Program-made: the position numbers and the translations under genes
The notes under the pieces: generated by a model
Database searches by the model: none
What the model saw: only the letters and a program-made list of their open reading frames with translations
Told to the model about the DNA's origin: nothing
Part shown: in pieces, positions 8,261 to 17,438 of the stretch
Position numbering within the stretch: the first letter of the stretch is position 1
Layout: every line of letters begins with the position of its first letter
Source: Treponema sp.
GTDB taxonomy: Bacteria; Spirochaetota; Spirochaetia; Treponematales; Treponemataceae
Reading direction: 5' to 3'
Assembly (NCBI GenBank): GCA_017484285.1
Contig: JAFUTH010000003.1
Span: 186,001-250,000, forward strand
Length of the DNA: 64,000 nucleotides

Positions 8261-11221
8261 TTATTCGGCGGTGTAGTTGCTGTTGTACAAATAATAGTTT
8301 TTGTAAGCCGATTTCAGTTTAGTTGCGTTTGTGGCGGTGTCGGTCGCACTGAACGCGCCGATTTCCGTGCCGTTTGTATAACTAGAACTGTTCGTCTTAT
8401 ACCAAGTGCTTTCGGTGTCGGCAAAAGTTGCGCTCGTAAGGTTTGAGCAGTTATTGAAAGCGAATATTGCGATTCTCGTAACGCTCGCAGGAATCGTTAT
8501 GCTTTCAAGTTTGCTGTTGTATTCAAAGGCGTAGTAATCGATGAGCGTTACCGTATCGGGAATTGCAAACGAAGTTCTGCCAGCGGGGAAAACAGAAAGC
8601 GTTGTTCCGCTGTTTGTGTACAATACGCCGTCAATGGCTGTATACACCGTGTTTCCATCTTCAAGCGTAAAATTGGTAAGACTTGAACACAGAGAAAATG
8701 CATCCCGCCCGATTTTTGTCACGCTTGCAGGGATTGTCACGCTTTCAAGTGCGGTACAGCCATTGAATGCGTACGAGCAAATTTCGCTTACGGAACTCGG
8801 AATCGTTATTCCTGTAAGATTTGTATTTCCCTTAAAAGCAGTGTCGAAACTTGTCACACCGTCAGGAATGGAAAAATCGCCTGTTTTTCCTGCGGGGTAC
8901 AGTAGCAGCGTTTTTCCGTCAAGAGAATACACAACATTGTCGATTGATTTGAGCGCACTGTTTCCGCTTTCAACCGTCACTGTCGTAAGTTTTGAACAGC
9001 CCTCAAATGCCGAAGACGACAAATTTGTTATGCTTGCGGGAATCGTTATGCTTTCAAGGCTTGTGCAGTTCTGGAAACTGTCATATTCAATTTTTGTAGC
9101 ATTTGAGCCAAGCGTAACATCAGATAATGTTGTACAGCCCTTAAATGTATAATTCTTGATTGTCGTTATTCCGCTTCCCAGTGTCGCAGACTCAAGGCTC
9201 GTACAATATTGCAAAATTCCCGTTCCGATTTCAGTAACGCTGTTGGGAATGGTTATCTTTGTAATCGGACTGTGAGCAAAAGCATATTTTCCGATAGTTG
9301 TGATTGTTTCGGGAAGTGTTATTTCTACAAGATTCGAGCAATATTCAAAAATACTGTCGGAAAGCGTTGTTACATCCGTGCTTTGTGATAAATCAAGCGA
9401 CACGGAAACGCCGTTTATCGATTTTACTGCGGACGCCACGCTCGAAAGTGTGTCGTCCGTTGCGTCTGTTATGATGATAGTTGCCTTGCTTGCCGTTATT
9501 GAGGTAGCCGTTTCTGCAAGTTCCGCGACTGTTACGGTGTATGTCTTTTCATCGCTTCCGCCACCTTGCTTCGCAAACACGCCGTACATCAGGACGCTTT
9601 CCCCCGAAACCGTTACAGTTCCTTGCGCGGTGAGCGTTGCGTTTGAATTGGTAAGCGTTCCTGTCATTGTGCCGAGTATGTCGCCGCTCGTGTAGTTTAC
9701 AGTCACGGAAGTTCCGCTTACGGTGTAAGTGCCTGTCGAATTATAGTAACCTGTAAGCGTGCAGTTTTTTCCGTCGGAAGCAAACGAGACTGTCTCAGAA
9801 ACTCCGCTTGGGGCGGCAGAGCCGTTCATTTTAAGTTCCGTGCTTTTGTAAGAAGTGTTCGCAAGTGTGGTATCCGCCTCATCTGTGTCCGTGCTGATTT
9901 CCGTAGGAACGGTGATGCTTTCGGGCAAGCCATAATCCGCGCCGTAAAATTCTGATACAATCGGATACCATTCTTCTCTAAGATAATCGTCAGATTCGTA
10001 CAAACACACATACCAATACGGAATCAGCGTCTTTCCTTTTTGCGTTTTGAACAAATCAATCGTGCTTCCTTTTGATTGATAATATGTTCCTGCTCGGCGA
10101 ATCCAATATCCATAATCAAGATTTTTCATCTTCAGCATATAAGAAAAGTCCGACGGAACGGTAGGAAGCGTAGAAAGAGTTAAAATTCCTGTCTTTGCGT
10201 TGAAACTGACCTCTCCACCCGAAACCGAAGCCACGAGTTCACCAAATTTTCCGTTCGTTATCGAAACAAAGTCGCTTTTTCCGCTCGTTTTCGTGAAGTT
10301 GCCATTTTCATTTTCTCCGCTAATTTGATAATAATATGAGTACGAAGCCGACTTTGCCACATACAAATCAGTGAATTCGTAGCTGGGATTCGTTTTAAAA
10401 CTGTCTTTTCTGTTCTGATCCACATCAAGGATTTTTGAATAGGTGGCATCTCCGTTCTTTTTTCGATACACCGAAATACCCAGCGTTTCAATGTAAATGT
10501 CAGAATCTTGTGGAATTGCAATTTCAAAAGTCGGGTAGCCGGTCTCATTGAGCGAGACTTCCAGCTTTTCCCCGCCACCTCCTGTCGTCTCCGTCGTCGT
10601 CTTTCCGCTCGCATCAGTCGTTGTGGTGGTCGTCGTGCCGTCAGCGGCTACCGTTGTTTCGACTTTGCTTGTCGTGTTGCCGTCGGCATCTTTTGTGGTG
10701 ACGGTGCTTTCGCTCGTGGTCGTTCCGTCTGAATTTTCGGTCACTTTGCTTTCAGTCTCGACTTTCGTGCCATCGACTTTTTTGACGGTTTCGCTCGTTT
10801 CGGTGACTTTTGTTCCGTCTTCGCTCGTCGTCACTTTCTCAATTTTTTCATACTCGTAGGAATCCGCGCCGACTTCGTTTGTAGTGGTCGTGACCGTCGC
10901 CGTTCCGCTTCCTTCGGTCATCGTTTTTATAAAATATGCGAAAAGCGTCACATCGCTTTGAATCGCCTTTTTTGTGTAGTCCGTGCCGTCCGCGCTGAAC
11001 CAACCCTTGAAATCGTAGCCGTCCTTGCTTGGAGTCATATTTGCGCCGAGCGTTTTTCCGCTTTCAACTTTTGCAGTCACGGGATTTTCACCAAACGCCG
11101 TGTAAAGCGTCACCGTGTACATTTTTGATTCGGGGCTGTCGTCATCATCTGAACACGCGACGAACGCACCCGACAAAATGGCGAGCAAAATCAACAAAAA
11201 CATGCATTTCATTTTTCGCAT
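8261..11221 (-). CDS. BspA-like leucine-rich-repeat surface lipoprotein
   Basis: The protein has 986 residues. It begins with a lipoprotein signal ending LSGAFVAC (Cys 23), then an InlB-type bacterial repeat (about 34-98; VESGKTLGANMTPSKDGYDF, GWFSADG), a Thr/Ser/Lys-rich low-complexity stretch (99-215), a middle region of unknown fold, and from about 570 to 960 a long series of LRR_5/BspA-type repeats (for example LESITIPASVTKIGRDAF). Such proteins are surface adhesins that bind host proteins or other bacteria; this role is inferred from the family. The ATG has GGAGG 5 bases upstream. The leader and first codons are nearly identical to those of the neighbouring lipoprotein gene upstream. Confidence 0.88.
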   Translation of the reverse strand: MRKMKCMFLLILLAILSGAFVACSDDDDSPESKMYTVTLYTAFGENPVTAKVESGKTLGANMTPSKDGYDFKGWFSADGTDYTKKAIQSDVTLFAYFIKTMTEGSGTATVTTTTNEVGADSYEYEKIEKVTTSEDGTKVTETSETVKKVDGTKVETESKVTENSDGTTTSESTVTTKDADGNTTSKVETTVAADGTTTTTTTDASGKTTTETTGGGGEKLEVSLNETGYPTFEIAIPQDSDIYIETLGISVYRKKNGDATYSKILDVDQNRKDSFKTNPSYEFTDLYVAKSASYSYYYQISGENENGNFTKTSGKSDFVSITNGKFGELVASVSGGEVSFNAKTGILTLSTLPTVPSDFSYMLKMKNLDYGYWIRRAGTYYQSKGSTIDLFKTQKGKTLIPYWYVCLYESDDYLREEWYPIVSEFYGADYGLPESITVPTEISTDTDEADTTLANTSYKSTELKMNGSAAPSGVSETVSFASDGKNCTLTGYYNSTGTYTVSGTSVTVNYTSGDILGTMTGTLTNSNATLTAQGTVTVSGESVLMYGVFAKQGGGSDEKTYTVTVAELAETATSITASKATIIITDATDDTLSSVASAVKSINGVSVSLDLSQSTDVTTLSDSIFEYCSNLVEITLPETITTIGKYAFAHSPITKITIPNSVTEIGTGILQYCTSLESATLGSGITTIKNYTFKGCTTLSDVTLGSNATKIEYDSFQNCTSLESITIPASITNLSSSAFEGCSKLTTVTVESGNSALKSIDNVVYSLDGKTLLLYPAGKTGDFSIPDGVTSFDTAFKGNTNLTGITIPSSVSEICSYAFNGCTALESVTIPASVTKIGRDAFSLCSSLTNFTLEDGNTVYTAIDGVLYTNSGTTLSVFPAGRTSFAIPDTVTLIDYYAFEYNSKLESITIPASVTRIAIFAFNNCSNLTSATFADTESTWYKTNSSSYTNGTEIGAFSATDTATNATKLKSAYKNYYLYNSNYTAE

Positions 11222-11249
11222 AAAAACCTCCAGATTTTTATTCTATATT

Positions 11250-12047
11250 TTAATAAAAAGTGACTGTATAAAAGTTTCTTGCATTTTTCAATTTTTCTTC
11301 AGCTCTTGACAAAGATTCTGCAAGTCCAGCATTTTCATTTCTGATTTTTTCTGCTTTGGCTGGGTCATAATCAGGATTTACGGCAAGATAAGTCTCCGTT
11401 CGATATTTGTTCACAGGCTCACGATACATATTATTATTGCGGTCAAATCTAATCTCCGACTCAACATAAGTGACTACCCGACTAAGTTCAATATTCGGAT
11501 TCTGGTATCTCGAAATTTCCTTTTGAACATCAGCATATTCATCATTAAGCTTTCGCCATTCTTCAAGACTTGACTTATAATTTTTGATTTTTTCATCATC
11601 AATTTTGATTTTCGCACATAGAACTCTCCACAAATTATCTTTAAATGTATAGATATAACAATTATCAAAATGCTTTATGATTGGACTTTTGCTAGAACCA
11701 ACCTCTTTATCAAAACCATAATTTTCTTGTAAGAAATCAATGACGGCTTGTTTAGAACTCCCCGTTTTAAACTTTTTTGCCTTTGAGAAATTTGATAACA
11801 AATCGTTTGTAATTATGACATTAGGATTCCAATCGTCATTAACAGTATCTTCAATAAATATTCCGTGACTTTTTGCCGCCTCAACAAACCATTTATCTCC
11901 ATACAACGATGCATTTGTATCAACGATAGTCGTATTTTCGTCATAATATACAAGTTTTCCAGTCCCAGAAATATCTGATGTTGAGCTACAGCTATTTAAC
12001 AAGACAAATGAAAAAATCACAAGAATTGCAAAAAAAATTTTTCGCAT
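11250..12047 (-). CDS. Lipoprotein of unknown function
   Basis: The protein has 265 residues with a lipoprotein signal ending VLLNSC (Cys 20). The mature part has no family I recognise; it includes a segment GSSKQAVIDFLQENYGF, which reads like a small-protein-A/BamE-style fold, and a C-terminal helical region rich in Lys and Glu (about 160-260). The ATG has GGAGG 5 bases upstream. A TTGACA-N17-TTAAAA promoter lies at 12122-12150, inside an inverted repeat next to the divergent XRE gene. It is likely cotranscribed with the LRR lipoprotein downstream (28-base gap). Confidence 0.7.
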   Translation of the reverse strand: MRKIFFAILVIFSFVLLNSCSSTSDISGTGKLVYYDENTTIVDTNASLYGDKWFVEAAKSHGIFIEDTVNDDWNPNVIITNDLLSNFSKAKKFKTGSSKQAVIDFLQENYGFDKEVGSSKSPIIKHFDNCYIYTFKDNLWRVLCAKIKIDDEKIKNYKSSLEEWRKLNDEYADVQKEISRYQNPNIELSRVVTYVESEIRFDRNNNMYREPVNKYRTETYLAVNPDYDPAKAEKIRNENAGLAESLSRAEEKLKNARNFYTVTFY

Positions 12048-12113
12048 AAAAACCTCCAGATTTTCATCACAGCGCGAATGAAAGTAACTTATAGATAATA
12101 AATAAAATACCCT

Positions 12114-12161
12114 ACAGATAATTTTAACAATACCCCAAAGTATGTGTCAAGAATTATCTGT
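12114..12161 (-). promoter_or_regulatory. promoter of the lipoprotein gene inside a 10-bp inverted repeat (candidate operator)
   Basis: On the minus strand TTGACA (12145-12150) and TTAAAA (12122-12127) are 17 bases apart. They are flanked exactly by ACAGATAATT (12114-12123) and its reverse complement AATTATCTGT (12152-12161). The divergent XRE regulator gene starts 20 bases beyond, so the dyad is a natural candidate for its binding site. Regulation is inference. Confidence 0.55.
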
Positions 12162-12180
12162 GAGTTTTAATCTTCAATTT

Positions 12181-12504
12181 ATGGAAGGAATCAGAAAAGT
12201 TTTCGGACAAAATGTTCGTAAATATCGTAAGGCAAGAAATTGGTCACAAGCGAAACTCGCTGAAGCAATTGATATTTCACCAGTTTTTATGACACATATT
12301 GAGCAAGGCTCGCGCGGGGCTTCAATGGAAACAATCGAACTGCTCGCCCGCTGTTTTGAGATTCCTTATACCGCGCTTTTTGAGGAAGAAAACGCGCCGA
12401 CCGCAAATTATTCGGAAATGCTTTTCAATTTGGAAAAGGATTTAAAAGAAAAATTGAATGCCGACATTTGCGAGTGCGTAAAAAAAGCGAAAGAAAAATT
12501 ATAG
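12181..12504 (+). CDS. XRE-family transcriptional regulator
   Basis: The protein has 107 residues from the ATG at 12181. The Cro/C1-type helix-turn-helix covers about residues 6-60 (VRKYRKARNWSQAKLAEAID, then FMTHIEQGSRGASMETIELL). A short tail with an amphipathic Lys-rich helix may mediate dimerisation. An upstream ATG at 12142 is possible but lies inside the inverted repeat. It is divergent from the two lipoprotein genes and probably controls their promoter. The 3' end overlaps the end of the convergent radical SAM gene by 6 bases. Confidence 0.85.
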   Translation: MEGIRKVFGQNVRKYRKARNWSQAKLAEAIDISPVFMTHIEQGSRGASMETIELLARCFEIPYTALFEEENAPTANYSEMLFNLEKDLKEKLNADICECVKKAKEKL

Positions 12505-13500
12505 CATCGCGCGAATCTCGTTCATAACGCGCTTTTTGTCCGTTGTCCAGGCAGGGGCAAGGAGCGCGGCTTTGGACGGGTCTCCAGTAAGGCGGTGAAT
12601 TATGCAGTTTTCGGGGAAGAGCGACAAGGCTTTTTTGAGAAGCGCAAAATATTTTTCTTTTTGAAGCGGCGTGTATTCGCCGCTTGCGTAGAGTTCGGCA
12701 AGGCGTGTTCCGCGAACGACATAGAGCGAAGTGATTTTAATTCCGAAAAAAGCAGTAAAATTTCTCACAGAGCTTGAGAGTTCACAGAGAGAACTGTCAG
12801 AAGAATTTTGCCAAATTGAAAAATTTCTCTGTGTTCTCTGTGCCCTCCGTGAGGAATTTTGACTGTTTTCCCGAACGACAAATTTGACCGATTTAAGCAT
12901 GTCGCATTCGCTCTCGTTCGGAAGCCCGAAAATCAAGTGCGTGACGATGTGAATGTTCGGATTCGCCCGTTTTATCCGCCGAACCGCGTCACAATAGTCT
13001 TCGTTCGTGTAACAGCGATTGATAAACTTGCCCGTCCTTTCGTTGCTCGTCTGAAGACCTAGCTCAATCTGCACAAAGTGCGTTTCTGCAATGTTCGCGA
13101 TTTTTTCCAAGATTTCTTCGCCCAAACAGTCAGGACGCGTTGCGATTGCCAAGCCGACCACATCGTCACAGGAAAGAGCTTCTTCGTATTTTCGAGCGAG
13201 CGTTTCCGCGTTCCCATACGTCGAAGTGAAATTCTGAAAATACGCGATGTATTTTCCCTTTCGATTTCCGCTCCGACCACGCACTTTGGATTCCACGCGC
13301 TTTTTCGCCTGCGCGACCTGCTCTTTTACCGGAAGATTCCGATTCGCCGCAAAATCTCCGCTCCCGCTCTCTGAGCAGAAAATGCACCCGCCACGCCCCT
13401 TTGTGCCGTCACGGTTCGGGCACGTGCATCCCGCGTCAAGCGAGAGCTTGTAGACTTTGCATGAGAAAATTGATTCGTAGAAGTGCGAGAGGGTAAGCAT
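12499..13500 (-). CDS. TIGR01212/YhcC-type radical SAM protein with in-frame repeat insertion
   Basis: Radical SAM enzyme of the YhcC/Elp3-like group; the reaction is not established. The protein has 333 residues. The cluster-binding motif is CTCPNRDGTKGRGGCIFC (Cys at about 25, 27, 39 and 42), followed by IAYFQNFTSTYG and the barrel motifs ELGLQTSNERT and THLIFGLPNES. Residues about 214-249 (QNSSRRAQRTQRNFS...SSSVRNFTA) are encoded by a copy of the dispersed CTCTGTG palindrome and interrupt the normal run from the SVKFVV helix to GIKITSLYVVRGTRLAEL. The reading frame stays open through the insert. Whether the enzyme still works is unknown. Confidence 0.88.
   Translation of the reverse strand: MLTLSHFYESIFSCKVYKLSLDAGCTCPNRDGTKGRGGCIFCSESGSGDFAANRNLPVKEQVAQAKKRVESKVRGRSGNRKGKYIAYFQNFTSTYGNAETLARKYEEALSCDDVVGLAIATRPDCLGEEILEKIANIAETHFVQIELGLQTSNERTGKFINRCYTNEDYCDAVRRIKRANPNIHIVTHLIFGLPNESECDMLKSVKFVVRENSQNSSRRAQRTQRNFSIWQNSSDSSLCELSSSVRNFTAFFGIKITSLYVVRGTRLAELYASGEYTPLQKEKYFALLKKALSLFPENCIIHRLTGDPSKAALLAPAWTTDKKRVMNEIRAML
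12757..12860. repeat. CTCTGTG palindromic element inside the radical SAM gene
   Basis: A 104-base element whose ends are inverted: AAAATTTCTCAC at the left and GTGAGGAATTTT at the right (11 of 12 complementary), with internal CACAGAGAGAAC opposing CTCTGTGTTCTCTG. It shares its layout and most words with the element at 40878-40961. Confidence 0.8.
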
Positions 13501-13540
13501 TCCAATGCCGCGGTCAACTGGGAAAATCGTTCAAAAGCAC

Positions 13541-15115
13541 TTATTTCTTCTTCGCTTCGGTGGCGGCTTCGCGCTCTTTGTCTTTTTCTTCGGTCTGCTT
13601 CTCCAAATCACGCCCCAAAAGGCGGGCGGCTTTGATTGCGAGCTGATTTTTGTTCTTCGCGTTGAGGTCGGCTTTGTCGGCGAGTTCGTTCACGGCAGAA
13701 TTACAGTTTGCGTAGCGACCTTTTGCCCACATATCGAGACCAGTGCCACTCGTTGATAAATCCTTGCTGTTCAGATAGTCGAGCGTAAGGTCAGCAAACG
13801 CGGCATTCTCGTACTTTGCCATTTCTTTTCCGAGCGCGTAGCGGAGCTGCTTTCGTTTGTCGTCCGTCACGGTCTCTTTGGCGAGCGCGACGATTTCGCT
13901 CACGCCCTGCCCTTCTTCCAAAAGCACTTTCGCCACACGGGATTTTTGCGCGTCGGGCACTTTCTTTTCGGTAATCTGAGAAAGCAGATACTCGTTCCCT
14001 TTTGCCGTGCCGAGTTTTGCGAGCGCGGCGATTGCATCATTCTTGACCGCCTGCACGGGGTCATTTTTCGCGCGGTAAATGAGATATTCGTCAGCCTCTT
14101 TGACATCGTTTTCTTTGATGGCGCTGATTGCTTCCTGACGGACTTTGTAGTGGTTGTCGCGCAAGCCCTGAATCAGGATTTTTTTTGCTTCGTCACTCTT
14201 AAAATGCGAGATGCCTTTGATGACGTACTGGCGCAGATTCGGATTGTCGTCCTTGTACAAATCAACGAGCACATCGACTGCCTCGCTCTTTTCCATAACG
14301 CCGATTGCTTCCGCGCTGTACATGCGCACAAAGGCATTTTCGTCAGTGTCTTCGGCATATTCGACGAGTTTGTCATAGGTCTCAACCGCATGAAGCTCAC
14401 CGAGCACGCGCACAAGACTCTGCCGTTGGGCGACGGTCAAATCATCTCGCTCAAGATACTCGGTAATGTACATGGCTTCGCGAGAGCCACCGATTTTTCC
14501 GAGCGTCGCAAGCGCGCCATTGAAATACTCCTCGTTGTCGCTTTCAAGGAGCGTAACCACGGCGGGCACGGCTTCCTTTGTTTTTGCCATCTGAATGTAC
14601 GAAAAGCACGCGTTCACCGTGGATATTTTTTCGTCATACGGGTCATTGAGAACCATGACAGCGTAGTCTTCCAGGCACGGGTCTTCGATTGCCTTAAAAA
14701 ACGCGAGGATTTTTTCTTTGAGCGCGACAGACTCAACGTCCTCGAACAAATCGTAGACTTCATTGACGAAACGCACGTCTTTCGCTTTGGTCATTTTGTC
14801 GAGCAAGTCAGAAATGTCTTCTTCGAGACCGAATTTGAGGATATCGGCATTTTTTTCGTTCGCTTCGGGGTCAGTGTTATTGAGTTCGGCGACTTTTTCA
14901 CTGTCGGGCGATTTCGGTCGCTTTGCATTCGGCACATCGCTTACGCCGGCAAGCGAGATTTTTTCTGCCGTTTGCTCGCTCGGCTCCGTCTCAGGAGTTC
15001 CCGTCACCGCGTCAAACGCTTCGGTCTGAACTGACTCAACGGCTTGCGCCTGCTGCTGCGAAAACGCATGCGTTACGAGGAAAATGCCTGTCAAAAACAA
15101 AATAGTTCGTTTCAT
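13541..15115 (-). CDS. Exported HEAT-repeat protein
   Basis: The protein has 524 residues from the ATG at 15113-15115; a longer reading would add eleven residues before the signal peptide MKRTILFLTGIFLVTHAFS. After an acidic Thr/Pro-rich stretch (20-100) it consists of repeated helical pairs of about 30 residues with Ala/Leu spacing, for example ALATLGKIGGSREAMYITEY and RQEAISAIKENDVKEADEYL, which are HEAT/PBS-lyase-type repeats. The C-terminal tail is very rich in Lys and Glu. It is likely a periplasmic scaffold or protein-binding protein. It is followed on the same strand by the radical SAM gene 40 bases away, with no clear functional link. Confidence 0.78.
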   Translation of the reverse strand: MKRTILFLTGIFLVTHAFSQQQAQAVESVQTEAFDAVTGTPETEPSEQTAEKISLAGVSDVPNAKRPKSPDSEKVAELNNTDPEANEKNADILKFGLEEDISDLLDKMTKAKDVRFVNEVYDLFEDVESVALKEKILAFFKAIEDPCLEDYAVMVLNDPYDEKISTVNACFSYIQMAKTKEAVPAVVTLLESDNEEYFNGALATLGKIGGSREAMYITEYLERDDLTVAQRQSLVRVLGELHAVETYDKLVEYAEDTDENAFVRMYSAEAIGVMEKSEAVDVLVDLYKDDNPNLRQYVIKGISHFKSDEAKKILIQGLRDNHYKVRQEAISAIKENDVKEADEYLIYRAKNDPVQAVKNDAIAALAKLGTAKGNEYLLSQITEKKVPDAQKSRVAKVLLEEGQGVSEIVALAKETVTDDKRKQLRYALGKEMAKYENAAFADLTLDYLNSKDLSTSGTGLDMWAKGRYANCNSAVNELADKADLNAKNKNQLAIKAARLLGRDLEKQTEEKDKEREAATEAKKK

Positions 15116-15150
15116 CTCTAGTCGTATTATCGGCAGAATTTGAAGCATTT

Positions 15151-16352
<1,202 letters not shown>

Positions 16353-17438
16353 TTATGTTCTCGCGTACCTGAGCACCACCGCCGCAATCACGACGAACAT
16401 GAACACGGGGAACCAGGCGCCCATGAACGGGGAAATCGCGCCGAATTTGGCGAGCAGCATCGTAATCATCTGCATGACATAGAACAAAACCGCCGCGCTG
16501 ATGCACGAAGCAAGGCTCATGAGCATGACGTTCTTGCGCGTTTTTCCGCTCAATCCGACCGACAAAAACACGACGATGAACAAAATGAACGGGAACGAGA
16601 ATTTCTTGTAGTAGAGGCTTAAGGGCTCGGCGAACGGCAAGCCTGCTTTTTGCAAGTGCTCGATATACACCTTCGCCGTCGCGGAATTGACGGTCTCTAC
16701 GCTGATGACGTTGTTTTGGAACGTTTCTGGCGGCTCAATAAGGCGCGCAAGATTCTCACGAGAGACAGAACCAGCTGCCATCGTGTGCGCACCGCTCGCA
16801 TCTACGGTCTGCGTGTACTGAATGCCGCCCGAGAGAATCCATTTTTCATCACGCCACGAGGCAGAGTCAGCGCGGATTATCGTCTCAAGCGATTTGTCTT
16901 CGTTGCGGATAATGATGAACACTCCTGTAAGCCGCTTTGCCGCATCATCGTAAAACTCTGCCTTGTAGACGATGTTGCCGTTCTCGCTCAAAATGACGAT
17001 TTTGTCGTTGTTCAATGTCTTGTCTTTTTTGAGCACTTCTTCCTGCTCCGCCGTTTTTTTTGCATAGGTGGGCACGACAACCTTATCATCAAAAAAGAAA
17101 AGCGCGAAACTCATGCCGAAGGCAAAAATCAAGAGCGGAAAGGTAAAATGCGTGAGCGAAACGCCCGACGCGAATATGGCAATCAACTCGTTGTTCGCAT
17201 ACAAGTCACTGAGCGTGTAGGAAACGGCAAAGAGAATCGCAATCGGTGTCGCATACCAGAGGCATTTGGGCACGTACAAGCCCATAATCCGCAAAACCTT
17301 AAGCCCCGGAACGCCGTTCGAGATGAAATTCCAGAGATTCATCATCAAATCGACGAGAATGAGCACGAGCGCGAAAAACACGAGCGCACCCAAAAAGAGC
17401 GGAATGACTTTTCGGAACAGGTATTCAATAAGCTTCAT
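16353..17438 (-). CDS. LptF/LptG-family (YjgP/YjgQ) permease, second of pair
   Basis: Inner-membrane subunit of the lipopolysaccharide or glycolipid exporter that works with LptB. The protein has 361 residues starting MKLIEYLFRKVIPLFLGALV. It has the family layout: three N-terminal transmembrane helices (about 13-120), a periplasmic beta-jellyroll domain (about 130-265) and three C-terminal helices ending in MFVVIAAVVLRYART. Its ATG overlaps the stop of the upstream paralogue (ATGA at 17435-17438), so the two are coupled. Which is LptF and which LptG cannot be decided from sequence alone. Longer upstream starts would encode soluble residues overlapping the paralogue and are rejected. Confidence 0.88.
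   Translation of the reverse strand: MKLIEYLFRKVIPLFLGALVFFALVLILVDLMMNLWNFISNGVPGLKVLRIMGLYVPKCLWYATPIAILFAVSYTLSDLYANNELIAIFASGVSLTHFTFPLLIFAFGMSFALFFFDDKVVVPTYAKKTAEQEEVLKKDKTLNNDKIVILSENGNIVYKAEFYDDAAKRLTGVFIIIRNEDKSLETIIRADSASWRDEKWILSGGIQYTQTVDASGAHTMAAGSVSRENLARLIEPPETFQNNVISVETVNSATAKVYIEHLQKAGLPFAEPLSLYYKKFSFPFILFIVVFLSVGLSGKTRKNVMLMSLASCISAAVLFYVMQMITMLLAKFGAISPFMGAWFPVFMFVVIAAVVLRYART

Noticed and set aside
13946..15034. 362-residue plus-strand ORF
   Set aside because: It is antisense to the HEAT-repeat gene, whose codon pattern, signal peptide and repeats are clear. The antisense translation has no family features.
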